A stretch of DNA of 64,000 bases from Limanda limanda (lineage: Eukaryota; Chordata; Actinopteri; Pleuronectiformes; Pleuronectidae), in contig NC_083651.1 in NCBI RefSeq assembly GCF_963576545.1, forward strand, positions 10,280,386 to 10,344,385. Reading direction: 5' to 3'. The translations under genes and the position numbers were made by a program. Shown in pieces: positions 1-12,900 of this stretch (within the stretch, counting starts at the first letter, position 1; every line of letters starts with the position of its first letter). A model generated the notes under the pieces. That model made no database searches, was not told where the DNA came from, and worked only from the letters and a program-made list of their open reading frames with translations.

Positions 1-409
1 ATATCATTGAAACTTACCTGACTAGTCCTGCACAATACAGCAGGCCTCAATAGCCCTGCTGTAGTGTGCAGGATGCTGGGAGTTATCTATGCATGTGATG
101 GAAGAATGCACAGTGGAGGGTTGAAATTCAACGTGCAGCGTGTGATGCATTCCATACATCTTTAAAATAGAGTTTTGAATGATGTTTGTATTGATCAACG
201 TTTAATTTGCGTAGTTTTTTTTTTTTTTTTTCAAAATTCCCAAAACTCCCGAGCTTTCGGAAAGTTTCCGGAAATTTACTGGAAACTTTCTGCCCCTTTG
301 CAACCCCGATGTCAACACATAATGTCAGTTTACCTTGAATTAAAAACAAAGAGCAGGAGACATCGACAACCTCTCGCTCTGTACTTCTCTTTCTGTTTTC
401 TTCTACCGT

Positions 410-415
410 TTTATT
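410..415 (-). promoter_or_regulatory. Poly(A) signal AATAAA on the minus strand
   Basis: The plus strand reads TTTATT, which is AATAAA on the minus strand. It lies about 270 bases downstream of the stop codon of the minus-strand exon at 687-785, a normal distance for a short 3' UTR. The hexamer is common by chance; its value is the position relative to that exon. Confidence 0.35.
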
Positions 416-559
416 TCTCCCTCTTCCTCTCATTCATTCCTGTACAAGCATGGGTACACATGGGAGGGAGAGACAGAGTGCCTGGCGTAGCCTTGCTGTA
501 TCCTGACATGATTCCAGATTAGACAAATTCCCCAAACTACAAGCGGATGGCATGGCACC

Positions 560-660
560 TTCCTTTTCCCCAACACTCCCCCTCCTCCTCGCCCTCCTCC
601 TCCCCCTCCTCCTCCTCCTCCTCTCCCTGCTACCCTCCTCTACCTCCTCTCTCCCCCTTG
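560..660 (+). repeat. CCT/CTC-rich homopyrimidine tract
   Basis: About 100 bases are almost entirely C and T, mostly CTC/CCT triplets. On the minus strand this is a purine run inside the presumed 3' UTR of the 687-785 exon. Together with the purine tract at 801-915 on the same strand it could form a triplex or a long stem. Confidence 0.7.
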
Positions 661-686
661 GTCTCCTGCATGCACATTTTTCTCCT

Positions 687-785
687 TCAGATGTATGACA
701 CCGCCGTATAGGTGCGCTTGACAGCTCTCAGATTGGCGCTGCCGAAGAGGGAGATCCCGAAGTGAGACGGGTGAGCCGCGTAAAT
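687..785 (-). CDS. Candidate terminal coding exon, gene not recognised
   Basis: Read on the minus strand, an acceptor AG (plus 786-787) is preceded by more than 100 bases of almost pure pyrimidine, the plus-strand purine tract at about 801-915. The exon then stays open for 32 codons and ends in TGA at 687-689. The predicted C-terminus is SANLRAVKRTYTAVSYI, preceded by HFGISLFG. About three quarters of third codon positions are G or C, typical of fish coding DNA and unlike the flanks. A minus-strand poly(A) signal follows at 410-415. In-frame TGA and TAG lie just upstream of the acceptor, so the segment needs splicing to be coding. On the plus strand the same block also shows AG and GT borders, but all three plus frames stop early. 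I do not recognise the family. If real, the gene runs leftwards out of the window and its earlier exons lie to the right. Confidence 0.48.
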   Translation of the reverse strand: MYAAHPSHFGISLFGSANLRAVKRTYTAVSYI

Positions 786-800
786 CTATCAGGGGTCCGT

Positions 801-915
801 CAGGGAGGAGGAGAAAGAGGGAGGAGAAGGGGGGGGGGAGGGATGAAGAGGGTGTGCGTGGAGGAGGAAGTCAAGGGAGAGTTGGAGAAGGGGGAGAGGA
901 GAGTGAGGGAGAGAG
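801..915 (+). repeat. Homopurine GGA/GAG tract; polypyrimidine tract for the minus-strand exon
   Basis: The plus strand is nearly all G and A for over 110 bases. On the minus strand it is a C/T run ending 14-16 bases before the acceptor of exon 687-785, where a polypyrimidine tract belongs. It is far longer than an acceptor needs, so part of it is probably just simple sequence. Confidence 0.6.
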
Positions 916-2188
916 GCTCGGTGGGGCCCCGCTGAGCACATAAGCTTCCATGCTGAGCACAACCGTGGCTGGCTGACAGTTGTGCTCAGCCTTCACTGTA
1001 ATAATGAATAAAAGGAAACTCCCTGCAGATTACACATCTTCCGTGTTTTGACATTGACCTTAATACATAATTTAACCACAAAGCCTGAAGAGTGTGTAAC
1101 GAGATAAGAGAGGACCAGAGGATAGAAAAAGGATGCCCGCGTTAAAACATATACAGGCCCCCCCAAAAAAAAAGCCTCAGCAGTAATGGCTCTAATATGA
1201 TCAAGCCTGAGAGGACTCTTACCACAGCTGGAAGGGGACATTATGGGGACGGGACAGGAACATGGAAGGTACCAGAGGAGGAGAATCATGGATTTGTGTG
1301 TGTGTGTGTGGCAATGAGGAAAATGCAGTGATTTTCCTGCTTGTCGAATTCCCAGTGGGACGAGAAGGTAGTATTGCTAAAACCTCAATAGAATAGTAAT
1401 GTACCAGCCCCAGCGTGCGTGCTTGTGTGTGTGTGTGTGTGTTTCTGCCACCTTCCGCCTGTTAGTGTAATTCCCCCCAGTGTGGATTCGAGTAAGTGTA
1501 GACCAGTTGAGTGTGAAATCCAAAAGAGGTATTTGTCAGTGTCAGTGTCACCTCTTGGTGCGTGTGTGTGTGTGTGTGTGAGTGTTTTCCTCAGGGCGTG
1601 TGAGTGCTCTGATGTTTTGAGTGACTGTGTGCAGCCGTGTTTGCTGAGCCAGCACTCTCAGCCACAGGTTATGTCACTCTAGCTGAGGTCACCGTGTCAC
1701 ACACACTGTCAGGAAATGCTTTCTGTAGCTGAATTCCTCCAGGAGAAAACCTGCCAAACTCACGCGGCTCGTAGAAGATGTCCACCGCGACCATAAATAA
1801 CAACACACAGTGTGGCTGGTATTTTTCTTTTATTTTTACAGCAGGGTTTGTATTCTGGTCTATTCTATGTTTTTGGTAAACTCACTTGTGCTTTCTTCAC
1901 TAATGGGAAATGCGGCTGCACATGATTCATGCATTAACAATCATTACTACCCAATTAAGGGGGTGGTTACGTCACCAGTGGCCTGCTAGGTGCTGTGAAA
2001 GACAGATGCAGATATTAAATATGAATTACAGAGGCCGTATCTGCCCCCCTCCTCTCCTCATTCTCTCATCCTTTTTACTCCTTTCGTCTTTTGGCTCTAC
2101 AAAGATGGGCTGTTCTGTAATTGAAGCAGCATGTCAAAGCCGTCTTCCTGGCTCTGTGTAACCCTCTGATTCGCGCTCTTCTCATTAG
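916..2188. other. Non-coding stretch with short GT runs
   Basis: No convincing exon was seen. Short GT runs occur near 1296, 1424 and 1562. One minus-strand site near 1216-1221 is a good donor sequence (GTAAGAG) behind a pyrimidine-rich stretch, but no sensible exon fits between them. Confidence 0.4.
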
Positions 2189-2249
2189 TGTTCTAATTAC
2201 CAATGGTTGAAAAGCAAGAGCCTGAGCGAGCCCCCCGGCAAGCGTCAAG
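2189..2249 (+). CDS. Possible small coding exon (61 nt), unidentified
   Basis: The segment is bordered by an acceptor (TTCTCATTAG before 2189) and a good donor (GTGAGAG at 2250). One frame is open through the whole segment and would give 20 residues beginning CSNYQWLKSK and ending PPGKRQ, leaving one base over. That leftover phase fits the candidate exon at 5048-5136. The segment is short, so an open frame is weak evidence. It lies antisense to the minus-strand gene suggested by exon 687-785, which lowers confidence. Confidence 0.18.
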
Positions 2250-2639
2250 GTGAGAGTGCGGGCCCTGTGGCACTCTCAGTTGGGGGGGTTGAGGCTAACC
2301 TCCAACCCAGTAGGGGGCAGTGGAGATGTACTGAACCCAGCCTGCGTGGTGTCCACAGCTCTGCACATCAGGGCTGTTTTAAAGGCTGCCTGCTGCTTTG
2401 CATGGTAACGAGCTGTTATGAAGAGCAAAATTAAACATGAGGAATTGTTGGATCTGTCCGTCCATCCACCCACCACGTTTCCTCCATTTTTGGGACTCCA
2501 CTATACGAGTCACACACCTGTCAGTATGTCCCTGGGCCTTAGCCTCGGCTTGTGTCCCTGGGCTCCTGGAGCTCTTCAGGGGATTTGCTTGGCTGCAGCC
2601 TCACTGTCCCTGAACAGCCTCCAACTTGTCCAGCTGGGT

Positions 2640-2922
2640 GGGACATTTAGTGCGTGTGTGTGTGTCTGTGTGTGTGTGTGCGTGTGTGTGTGTGTGTGTT
2701 CGTGTGTGTGTGTGTTTGTGCGAGCAGTTGCACCACCATGGCTCAGTAACCACACATCAACAGCTATTGCTGTGGTGGCTATATTGCTTTGGTGCTTTGC
2801 CATCAGGCGGGCGTCCAAGGGCTGTGTCAAGACCGAGAGAGTCTTGGTGTGTGTGGGTTGGACATTTAGTGTGTGTGTGTGTGTGTGTATGTGTGTATGT
2901 GTGTGCTGGGTTGGACATTTAG

Positions 2923-2984
<62 letters not shown>

Positions 2985-3011
2985 TATGTGTGTGCTGGGT
3001 TGGACATTTAG

Positions 3012-3107
<96 letters not shown>

Positions 3108-3120
3108 TGCTGGGTGATGC
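2640..3120 (+). repeat. Compound GT microsatellite with repeated TTGGACATTTAGTGT spacer
   Basis: Long GT runs are separated by near-identical spacers containing GGACATTTAGTG, near 2641, 2858, 2914 and 3001, usually preceded by TGTGTGCTGGGTT. The GT runs have therefore been amplified together with the spacer, so this is a higher-order minisatellite, not an independent set of GT runs. The long open frames here are only translations of GT/CA. Confidence 0.85.
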
Positions 3121-3224
3121 AGGGCGGTGCTCTACTTCTGCTGCAGTAATCTAATGAGCCTGTAAACACACTCATTTGACATCATTAATTGGAGGGAGAT
3201 CAGAGATCTGAGAGGGGTGTGGGG

Positions 3225-3345
<121 letters not shown>

Positions 3346-3380
3346 TCTATGTGTGTACGTGCGTGTCTGCGTGTGTGGTT

Positions 3381-5047
3381 TGAGGGTTCTCCCATCAGAG
3401 AGGGTTCTCCCAGATCAAAGATTTAGAGTGTGAAATCCTTGATTATGTGACAGAGAGACACATTAGAGGAGGTTTACTGCCAAGCTGAGCAGCAGAATGT
3501 TGGTGCCAGCTGCAGGCCTTGATTTCACCAGTGGAAAGCACTAAATCAGCGCAGGCAAAGCTGCCCTCCGTTTGGTCAATTTTAAGGACGAGTGGACAAA
3601 TCAAAGTTGGAAGTCAGAGAACCTGTCTGGTCTCAGTTTATTGATTTTCAATTATTGTAGCAATTTGAAACCCCCAGAGCTCCATTTTTTGGAAGCGAGG
3701 TGACTAAAAGCGTCTGCTGGCACTTTTGAGAAAAGTTTGAGTCCGCTTTGTAACTGTCACACAGTGTGATCCATTAGCCGTAATTGTGCTGCCATACTGG
3801 TTCAGTCACATTTGTCAGCTGGATCTAAGATAGGGGGAAACAGAGATGCAGTGCTGGAGTTGCCAGCAAGTAGTCCTCTGCTCTGATTGTAACCCAGTCC
3901 AGTCCTTAATGATCTATCTGTCTACCACCCGCACAATGGCCCACACCGCTGTTCGCTTTCATTTACAGAGTGCCAGTCTCTGTACTCCCCTCATCAGCCC
4001 TTTGTTCCTGACTGTTTCATGTTTTTTGGGGGAGCTGAGTGGCAAAGCTGTGTATGGGATACTTTTGAGCGGCTGGTTGAGAGAGACAGCCCGAGCAGGA
4101 ATTTTCCAGTGCAATACATTATGAAGATTTCACTTTCTGCCTTTGATTCTGCACTGACAGTTATCCTTCAGCCCTCCTTTAAAGTCCCACTTTCAATCCC
4201 TAATGGCTGTCATGTCGCTGTGCTCTCTGGACTCTTACTCAAAGTGTCATTGGCATAATGGTCGGCAGCCGTTGGCCTCTTTTGATCATCCATGCTGTGT
4301 GCGAGAGCAACTGGAGCCGAAACAGTAAGGTGTATGAGGTGTGTGTGTGTGTGTCTGCACTGCTTGCACCTCTGCTCGGCTGCCACTCCTAGGCAAAGCT
4401 CCACGACCGGAAATCTAAAATTCACTTTCAAATAGTTTTCCTCCTGTTCTTGGTGCCTAATAGCCAAGCAGTATAAAATGTGTGTGCGTCCGAGTGTGTG
4501 TGTCTGTGTATGTGTGTGTGTGTGTACTCATTAAAGGGATATAGCAGGATTCTACTGTATCAGCATCTCAGGCTCAGCTCAGTTTGGCACTCCCTCAACG
4601 GCTATGCATACTCCAACAAAGGGATGAAGGGCCGCAAGGGAGGGAGACCAGGAGAGAAAGTAAAATCTAATGTGTGTGTGTGTGTGTGCGTGTGTGTGTG
4701 TACTTGTATGACACTGAGTTGAGACCTTGGACAAAGCCAAACTGCACTCAAGTTCAAACACGGCAGCCTGCGTTCAAATGTATCAAGCTGGTCCAAGATA
4801 AATTCACACTCACCAGGCCAGAGAGAATACATCTAAGCAAGATGATCAGGGCCAGGAAACATCCGGAAGAGCTCTGATACATTCCAACAGGGACGTGCCT
4901 GTAATTGAAGCCAGTGTGCCTTCACTGAATGACATTATGTTCAAACATCCTGGGATGAAAACCAGTGTGTGGATCCAAGTATTGTCCGTCTTCCAGGGCC
5001 AGCGTCCTCTCATTTCCTGCCTGCTTCACCTGCCTGCCCCTCTGCAG
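3381..5047. other. Non-coding stretch with small GT runs
   Basis: Short GT runs occur at about 4340, 4492-4525 and 4671-4700. No convincing splice-flanked frame was found in either direction. Confidence 0.4.
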
Positions 5048-5136
5048 CCCAGGTGTTTGCCAGGCTGCATCCAGAGCCCGGGGCGCTGAAGCTGTCGATG
5101 CCCAGAGAACCACCTCCAGGGCCGCTGCACATCAGG
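5048..5136 (+). CDS. Candidate coding exon (89 nt), unidentified
   Basis: An excellent acceptor (about 40 pyrimidine-rich bases ending CCCCTCTGCAG) precedes 5048, and a GTGGGT donor follows 5136. With two bases completing a codon from the previous exon, the frame is open and reads VFARLHPEPGALKLSMP and then a proline-rich stretch ending PLHIR. Roughly 70% of third positions are G/C. The incoming phase matches the small exon candidate at 2189-2249, and the outgoing phase 0 matches 25129-25316. The minus strand of the same block also has an acceptor-like and a donor-like site with open frames, so the strand is not certain. No family was recognised. Confidence 0.33.
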
Positions 5137-8100
5137 GTGGGTGGTCACATGAAACGAGAAAAGTTATTCCGAATATAACGTATAGATAGAGTTTGTAGGG
5201 AGAACTCTCTGGCACAGCTAATTATTCCTTGACACTTTCTCTTTCTGCCTTTTGACCCTTTGCAACATTTCTTCCAAATCCATCATTACCTATATTCGGA
5301 TCAGGCTTTTCCTCACCTGCTTTCTTCCCGCATATCTTTCTTTAAATCCCAGGATAATATTGAATTATACGAATCTCATTGCCTCCTACTGTGTGAACTT
5401 TGAACTTAATTTGCTGTATGTTACATACAGTAGCAGTATGCACAAATATAGTCCTGTATTTAATATAGTGTTTCTATTGTATTTGCTCCATAGCCTTTTC
5501 TTTATTCTTGCTTAGTTTCCTCAGTGAACTTCTGCTCTTCTGTGTTAATCGATTTGTCTTTGGACTTATTTATTTAATACACTCACTCGCACACATACAT
5601 GTGCCCCCCTCTCCTCCCCTTTATTTATTTACAGAGGGATCCAGATCAGAGCACTTGGCCGAGACCGTGTGTGATGTAAAGTTCTGGAGAATAAAAGATG
5701 TCTCTTCCAATAACATATTTCCTGCGTGTATCGAAAGACGTGTCAATTTCAGTTACACCTGGCGCAGCAGCTGGAAAACAGAGAGTTCTTCGCTTCTAAA
5801 AGACAATGCCATACCAGTCACTCCCCACCTGAATGACTGATACATTAAACATGCAGAAAGCAGCGGGAGGACACTAGGGAAGGAGCGTTCAAAGACAAAA
5901 ACAACGCATCCCAAAACAAAAAAAATATGTTGCTCAGTACACTACAAGACAACACAACACAGGTGTCTGGTGCAGCAAACTAGCACCAACATGGAAACCT
6001 AGTCTTTCCAGGAATACAGTCAGGATTTTCATTCGACATGCCGTAATGAAGAAATGATTGCAATCAGACTGTTTCATAGCCTATTTGTTACTCAACACAG
6101 TATCCTCTGTTATTTTCCAGCTGCCTTGTGAATCTAGTTCTGTATCTCCGAAATGTCCTGGCAATGTTTGACGTTGCAAAAGTGAGCATTTCTTGGCTTT
6201 TCTATACTCTGAAAGCTGTTCCAGAGAGGCAGCTGATCACACAGGCTTTTGTAAGTGGAGCAGAGGAGCATCTCCGCCTTCTAGTTCCCTGACAGGACTG
6301 TCAGAGTACATTCGGGCCTATAGACCAGACGTGCTAAAATCCGCAGTCCTCACCATGCTCATGAAATGCTGACACAGCTGCCCTAGGCTTGGCCTGTTGT
6401 AGAAAATTAATTCAGGCAAGCCAGAGGACACCTCAGTCAGCGAGACAGACAGACAGATTGGGGTCCTGTAAGGCAGGCAGTGTGAAAAGGACTGGAGTCT
6501 CTGGTCTTTGTTCACTGCTGGACACGTTAAGACTCCATTAAGGAAGCCTGACACACAAGGCGACGGCTGTCTCTGTTCTGCCTGAGCAAGCAACTTATTA
6601 AAAGTCTGGGACTTCTGCTCTTTTTTACTCTGTCATAGAAACTCACACAGCAACATTTATTTCAAATGAAATATGCATCTGTTCTTTCCGGATTATAAGT
6701 TTATAAGCATGGTTTTTGTGTTGACTCCTTTAATTTGTATTTCCTCTATTAGTGATTTCATTGGAGTTATTTTCACATTATTCTGTGTTAAGTTGGTGCA
6801 ATATTGGTGTATTGCAAACCTACAAGTTATCTTTAAAAAAACATCTGTCAGCTCGGGCAGTTTTATGTCCCAGTGAGAAACAGCAGCCAGCTGCAGGGAT
6901 GCTACACGAGGCTATTTACAGAGTTGGCTCCACACGATGGAGGGATTGACCCATGTATCCAAAAACATCAACTGACAGCACGGGTTAAACTTAAAAGTAC
7001 AACGTTAGCATAAAAATAACTAATGCTGCTGTTTCCCTGCTGCACCAGGGGCTGGATATATGCCAGCTGTGTTGCATGAATGCAAAAGCTCATATTGGAG
7101 ATGACTGCAGTGTAAACAGGCAGAGCATTATAGATCAGCTAAAACAGCATCATGAAAAATAGACTCTGTATGCCTACACATGCCAATGTGACACAATCTC
7201 CATCCAAAACCATCAGTTGTTTCGGATCACAGATTGACAAACAAACACCGGTCAAAAATATATTTACTAATCATTGTTAGACACTGTCTTACCATTAAAA
7301 TGTTGCCTACAGTTTGTATATCCATCCACAGATTTCAGAAAATCCTGTGCTGCGGTCAGATCGTTTGAGCTCTTATATCCTTCTTGGGATAATGAACATT
7401 TTCTACTCATTATTTTTGTGATAAACAGTTTCAGGCACAAAAACAACATTTCCATTTGATCTTCTCATAATCTTTGAGTCTTACGGGATGTTTTCTGCCC
7501 CCTGCCTGTGCATGCTGATGACGTCGCTAGGAAAAACCCATCTATAGACCGTGGACTGGCTGTGAGCTGATGTAGCTGATTTAAGAGGCCACAACTCTTT
7601 CAGTTACTGTGTGTGATTGAAAGAGTTGGAAGGACTGCTACTGGTGTCCCTCAAACCACTGGTGCTCATGGAAGGGAATACATGTCAACAAATTTGAGGA
7701 AAATGTGTGGTCAAAATATTTGGACTCGTGTAGCAGACACAACTAGAATCTAGAACCCATCCCTGTTATTCTAAAACCATGGTACTGCTTGTGCATGAGC
7801 AAGTGATGAGATAACATGAAGTAACATCAATGGGAAATCAACACTAACATTAGCAAAAGATAACTTAGGATTTCCAAGTGGGAGTCTTGCTAACTAGAAA
7901 CAATTACATGTAAATTAACGGCTTTTTTGAATTCCAACGTTACACAACTGATACTACTATAGGAGTCTATACAAAGTTGTCCATCCAGTAGCATATCAAT
8001 GAAAAGGCCTCTCCCAGTAATAATCAGGCCGTAAACATCAATCAACAGCGTCCATGCAAAGAACACTCTGAGGTTTCAATCTTAGTTTCTGTTTCCACAA

Positions 8101-8390
8101 ATATGTCCGAAAGATTTTTTATTCATTTTTGAAGATTTTGACTGTATGACTTTAATACATGAATAACTTAAGAGAACATATTTTTAGCCTTAATAGTCAC
8201 TAATTGCTTTCTTCAAATTGACTTTTGATCAATATAACTAACTGTGTGTCTTGCTTGCAGTCATTTTATCAGAAGAAAAATATGTGATTTTTTTTTCAAA
8301 CCAGCTAGCGGGCTTCTTTTGCTAGACTTCCATTCAGATTGGAGTCTTAATCTTTAGTCTTTAGTTAGGCCTTGGGGAATCCTTGTTAAT
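5137..8390. other. Unique non-coding DNA, nothing recognised
   Basis: AT-rich sequence without long simple repeats, credible exons or structural RNA. A segment near 7500-7570 (TCTATAGACCGTGGACT) resembles fragments of dispersed fish repeats, too weakly to define borders. Confidence 0.4.
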
Positions 8391-8559
8391 AGATCCTCTT
8401 GCTTAGGGCCTCTGGCTTAATCCTTGCCATTTACCACTTCCTATGCTGGTTTGCTAAATACTCTAAATTAGGTGGCTGGCGGGGCATTTGTGTCCTGACC
8501 ACTCCTCTCTTTTTTTTTCTGGTAATTTTTTGGAAAGGAGGGGCGAGGCCTGACCTTGG

Positions 8560-8790
8560 AATGGTCACGCTGGGACCTTGGCGCTTAATCTTGAACGATT
8601 CTCCGGATATACTGCGAACTTCATAGCGAAATGATAATTAACTCCCAGTATCAATTAGCATTCGGCGCGTGGAAGGGTAACGAGGAGCCAATTAAAAGAA
8701 AAATATACATAATCAATTATTTATTCGCTCTTAATTACAGTGAGTTTTTACCCTGTTACAACAGCGGCAGTTCAATTAATGACCTTCAGC
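8560..8790. promoter_or_regulatory. Conserved-element-like block dense in TAAT/ATTA homeodomain cores
   Basis: At least six ATTA/TAAT cores (GATAATTAACT, CAATTAGC, CCAATTAAAAG, TCAATTATTTA, TTAATTACAG, TCAATTAATGA) fall within about 150 bases, interspersed with CpG-containing words. This clustering is typical of teleost conserved enhancers. Conservation itself cannot be seen from one sequence. Confidence 0.3.
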
Positions 8791-8874
8791 TATCTTCATT
8801 TGAAATTGCTGTGGAGCGGAGGAATTTACCCAAACCCCACAGTGAAACAAAGCTGGAGAAACACAAACACACAG

Positions 8875-8978
<104 letters not shown>

Positions 8979-9600
8979 TTGCACAAACTCAGAAAAAGAA
9001 ACTGAACAAGGGGGAGAGAGAGAGAAAAAGAGACAGAGAGAGGGAAAGGAAAGCAGGAGAGAGATGTAGTGAGAAAGAGGGAGAGGAAAGAAGGGGACTG
9101 GCACTGTCTGTCAGTCAGATGCCCAGAGCTGCGGTGTACATGGTGTCACCCACACGACCGAGCCGTCTGTCGAGGCCACCTGCCTCATTATGGGAAATGT
9201 ATGCATCTAGGGCAGGCTCTGGCTCATCCTCTGCATGGGCAGGGGAAATGGCACACTGGCAACTATTACTGCATTATGTTAGCAAGCTGTACACACCGCA
9301 TGCACACACACTGCACTGAGAGACAGGAAACTAGCGAGCCAAGAGTTTTTACTGAATGGGCTGGGGGAAAAAAAAACGTGTTACTCTGGTGTAGCCTACG
9401 TGTGGATTTCTTTCACAAGTTCTGACTGGGATGAGACTTGTGCCACTCTTGGACAGGCGGTTTGTAGGATGTGGCAGCATTATACAAAAAAAAATATATA
9501 GCATATGACGAGAAAGAACACAGTATGTTTCTACAGTACAACACATGGAGGACTAACCCAACTTTGGTTTTAGAGAGGACCTTTATAATATTCACTGAAG

Positions 9601-9945
9601 GTAGTGGTGTTGGAAGTATTTAATCATTTCACTCCACTGAAAGTACAAATAAGTAGACAAAACGTACTCAAGTAGAAGTAAAAGTACCTCAATAACTTTT
9701 ATGCTTGCGTAAAATGAATTGCTTTTAAATATACTCAATGTGTTTTAAGTAAAGGTACCTGCTAAGTGTAACGTGTTTCCTCAATTACATCATTATGGCT
9801 GAGTGTCTGTTTCAATCCCCTTTTAGTTATAAAAACGTTCTGAACATGTAACGCAGTGCTTTGTAAAAAATATATAGTATAGTAAAAGTAAAAAAATACA
9901 TTAAAATGTACAGTACCTAAACACTGAACTTTTAACATAAGTATA
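9601..9945. mobile_element. Dispersed teleost repeat rich in AAGTA/AAAGTAC words
   Basis: The segment contains the iterated words CTCAAGTAGAAGTAAAAGTAC, AAGTAAAGGTAC and AAAGTAAAAAAATAC. These are characteristic of a very abundant teleost interspersed repeat, probably a non-autonomous DNA transposon. The ends are not clear, so borders are approximate, and the copy is diverged. Confidence 0.45.
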
Positions 9946-12900
9946 ACCATTTTCGATCTTAACCTAACCTCAACTATCTCAAGCCTTAACCAGTAGCTAA
10001 TCAAGTTTTATTTCACATTAGTTTTGTATATTCACACTGTGTAAGAGGTGCATGATAGGTGAGTGTGTGGAAAAAAGTGAACCAGTGCAAATGTCCCCCT
10101 CTCTGGCCACAGGGTCCTATAGCACCCGACGCACACATGCAACAAACCGATCACGACACAAAACTTTTCTCCCTGTCCGTCCCCGCTCCCCTCTGCTCGC
10201 GCCTTCCGCCCATACCTGGCCTGAATACCATTAGGCCTAATGGAGCGCGGTGTGAGGGACAGCCAATCATGATGGCGTCCCGTCAGTGACACCGACATGT
10301 ATCTTGGTGCTCATTATCATCCTTGAACAGCGCCAATTTACATCTGATGCTCTGACTAATTCTGCTCCAGTGTTGTCAAGAGGCATAGGAAGTGGCCTGG
10401 TCGTGATGACAGCGCGGCTGTCAGGAGCCTGTGGATGGAGGATTCCTCGGGGCATGATTTAATGCCCATGTCAAGCCCCGCTGTCAGCCTTTCTCTCTCT
10501 CCCCGCTCCCTGCGCTCCTTCTCTCCATCCAGCCATTAGGATTCAGCCAGCGGAGAGATGGAGCGATAGAGCGGGCGATTGGCCTGCTTAGGATTCACAC
10601 TCTGGGCAAGAAAATAACACGCCCTGTTTCACAAGTGATTAGCCTTTCCTTGTAAACCTTAAATTAAGGCTAAAAAGGAAAAGGCGGCAGAGAGGTGATG
10701 CAGAAACGAAATGTGTGTGACCGCCGAGTGCAGAGGAAAACCTTGAGCGTTTTCCCCTCGCTGCTTTATGGCTTCTAGTTTGTCTAATTTTCAGAGACAA
10801 CTTTCCCGTGGTATTTTGCTGAGTTGTTTTGGCTTCTGTTTGGTTGTATAACACCACGGATTTCTTGGCCCCTCTCCCTCCCTCTTGTAGAGTGATTAAC
10901 ATATTGCATGATGTCTCCTGATAGTTCCACTTGCACTTTGAAATCCTTTCTTGCTCTCTCCGTGTATTTACTTTGGTCAGGATGGAACAGACTTTTTTGT
11001 GGAGTACAGATCAAACCATCCAGGAAAAAGTTTATTCTGCAGACTGTGCTGTGGACGTGGGGATAAAGCTGTGCATATTTTTGCATGTGTTTCTGAGAAT
11101 GAGACAGCCGCTGTCTGTTATCTGAAACAATTGCCAAACGTGAGACGCCTGACCTGTGCTGACCCCCGGCCAAAGGTCAGAGGTGAGAGGGGCCACAGAT
11201 GGTTGGAGATGGCCAGCCGGGTCAGGGAGGACAGAGGGACAGGGTGCAGACATTTCACAATGCCACAAAGGAGCGACTAAATGATATTTGAGTCTGACAT
11301 ACAAAGATATAAGTTTGGCCTATTTGTCTGTGTGATGGTATTCCTACAATATGTGGTTGCAATATGTTGCCCACTCCTCTGTTTCCCTCCTCTCTAACAA
11401 AGCAGTGATAAATGACCAGAGATTTTCCTGCCCTCAGTTTGGTTTGTCTTCTCTTTTAACGTAAGAGCATCACCACAGCAGGCTCAAAACAGAGGCGAGC
11501 ATGGTAGTGTGTGAGTCGTCAGGCCGTACGATCCCAGTAGCAGAAACTGACCCGGCCGTTTCCCCTGGCTTTAACTTTTTAATGAACATTAATTAGATTC
11601 GGTCGACCTTCTGCATGTTTTGGCTCAGCTTCACATCCTCTTTGGCCACATTAGGCCGTTCTTGCAGCCACTGATTGCGGTACTCACAACGCCTCAGCTG
11701 TACGAGCAAAAACGGCCTCAGTTCACAGCATTAGCACTGGAAACCAGTCAAAAAACAGGAAATGTTTGTGGGCTATTTAGGTGATAGATGATAGACGTTT
11801 TTATGAAGCGTTTCTTTGATATCTTCTTTAGCTATGGTGCAGCAGTTGGCAGGCTGAAGGGGATCCAGCCAGTTAGCATTGGCTCCGCTTGGTAAGTATC
11901 AGGTCTAACGCTGCACGCCTGTCAGCTCACATTCACAAAAATGGCCAAAAAGAGGTCAATAAAATAATGAATGATCTGATAACTACAAATAAAGAAATAA
12001 CTCACTGTTTGTTCTGAGGAAGGTAAATATGATAAATGTAAAGATATTTAAATAGTGGAACCGAAATATACAGTGGAAACAGTAGTTCAGTGTTACAAAG
12101 GTGTTTTAAAAGGGGGACTAATAGGTATATTTATTTATTGTTTCGAATAAAAATTCCACTTTCTGGTGCCATATTCTCTTGAAACCAACTACTACAGTGC
12201 CTCCAATTTATTAAATAAGGAAATAATTCAGAAAGATTAAATGAAGAACTGATGTCTCAGTATCGGTGCTTCTTACAATCTTAACTTAGAGTTCTACAGT
12301 TTGATTTTTAAACATTTAAAAAAAGCCACACGTTACTAAGGCTCATTCCATGTCTGCAGCTGCCAAGCTATTTCAAGCTTTCCTATAACTCCTGTGCAAA
12401 AAAACCTGTGATATGAAGCTTTATGCCCAACACACTTGTCAACATTTAACCCACCCTTTACGCCGAAGCCAAAAAGATGCTTCTTCACAATTTAAACAAG
12501 TCAAACTACATCATTTCGGCCCATTCAAATTACTTTAAAGCTTGATACAAACATTCATGGTAAAAAAAAATAAGGAAAACTGTGACGACCGTGTGGTGTG
12601 TGTTAATGAATATGCATGTCTTTAATGGTTCATCTCCTCCGCCCAAACCCCCACCCATAATGGCCGTTTATTAGATGTGTAAGTGTAATCAATGCCTCTT
12701 TTCAGTAGAATAAATAAGGGTGGGCAATACAACATGTAAATTATCGCTAGGAAGAGTTGTTGTGGCAACAAGGCGCCAACGAACACACGCAGTTATTATT
12801 TCCAGTTTGTGGTTAACTTCCTGTGGAGATTGATGGATACTCAGAGTGCTCCTGTGTGTCTTGAAGGGAACTATTGATCGCTGCTGCCATTGGTTTCAGC

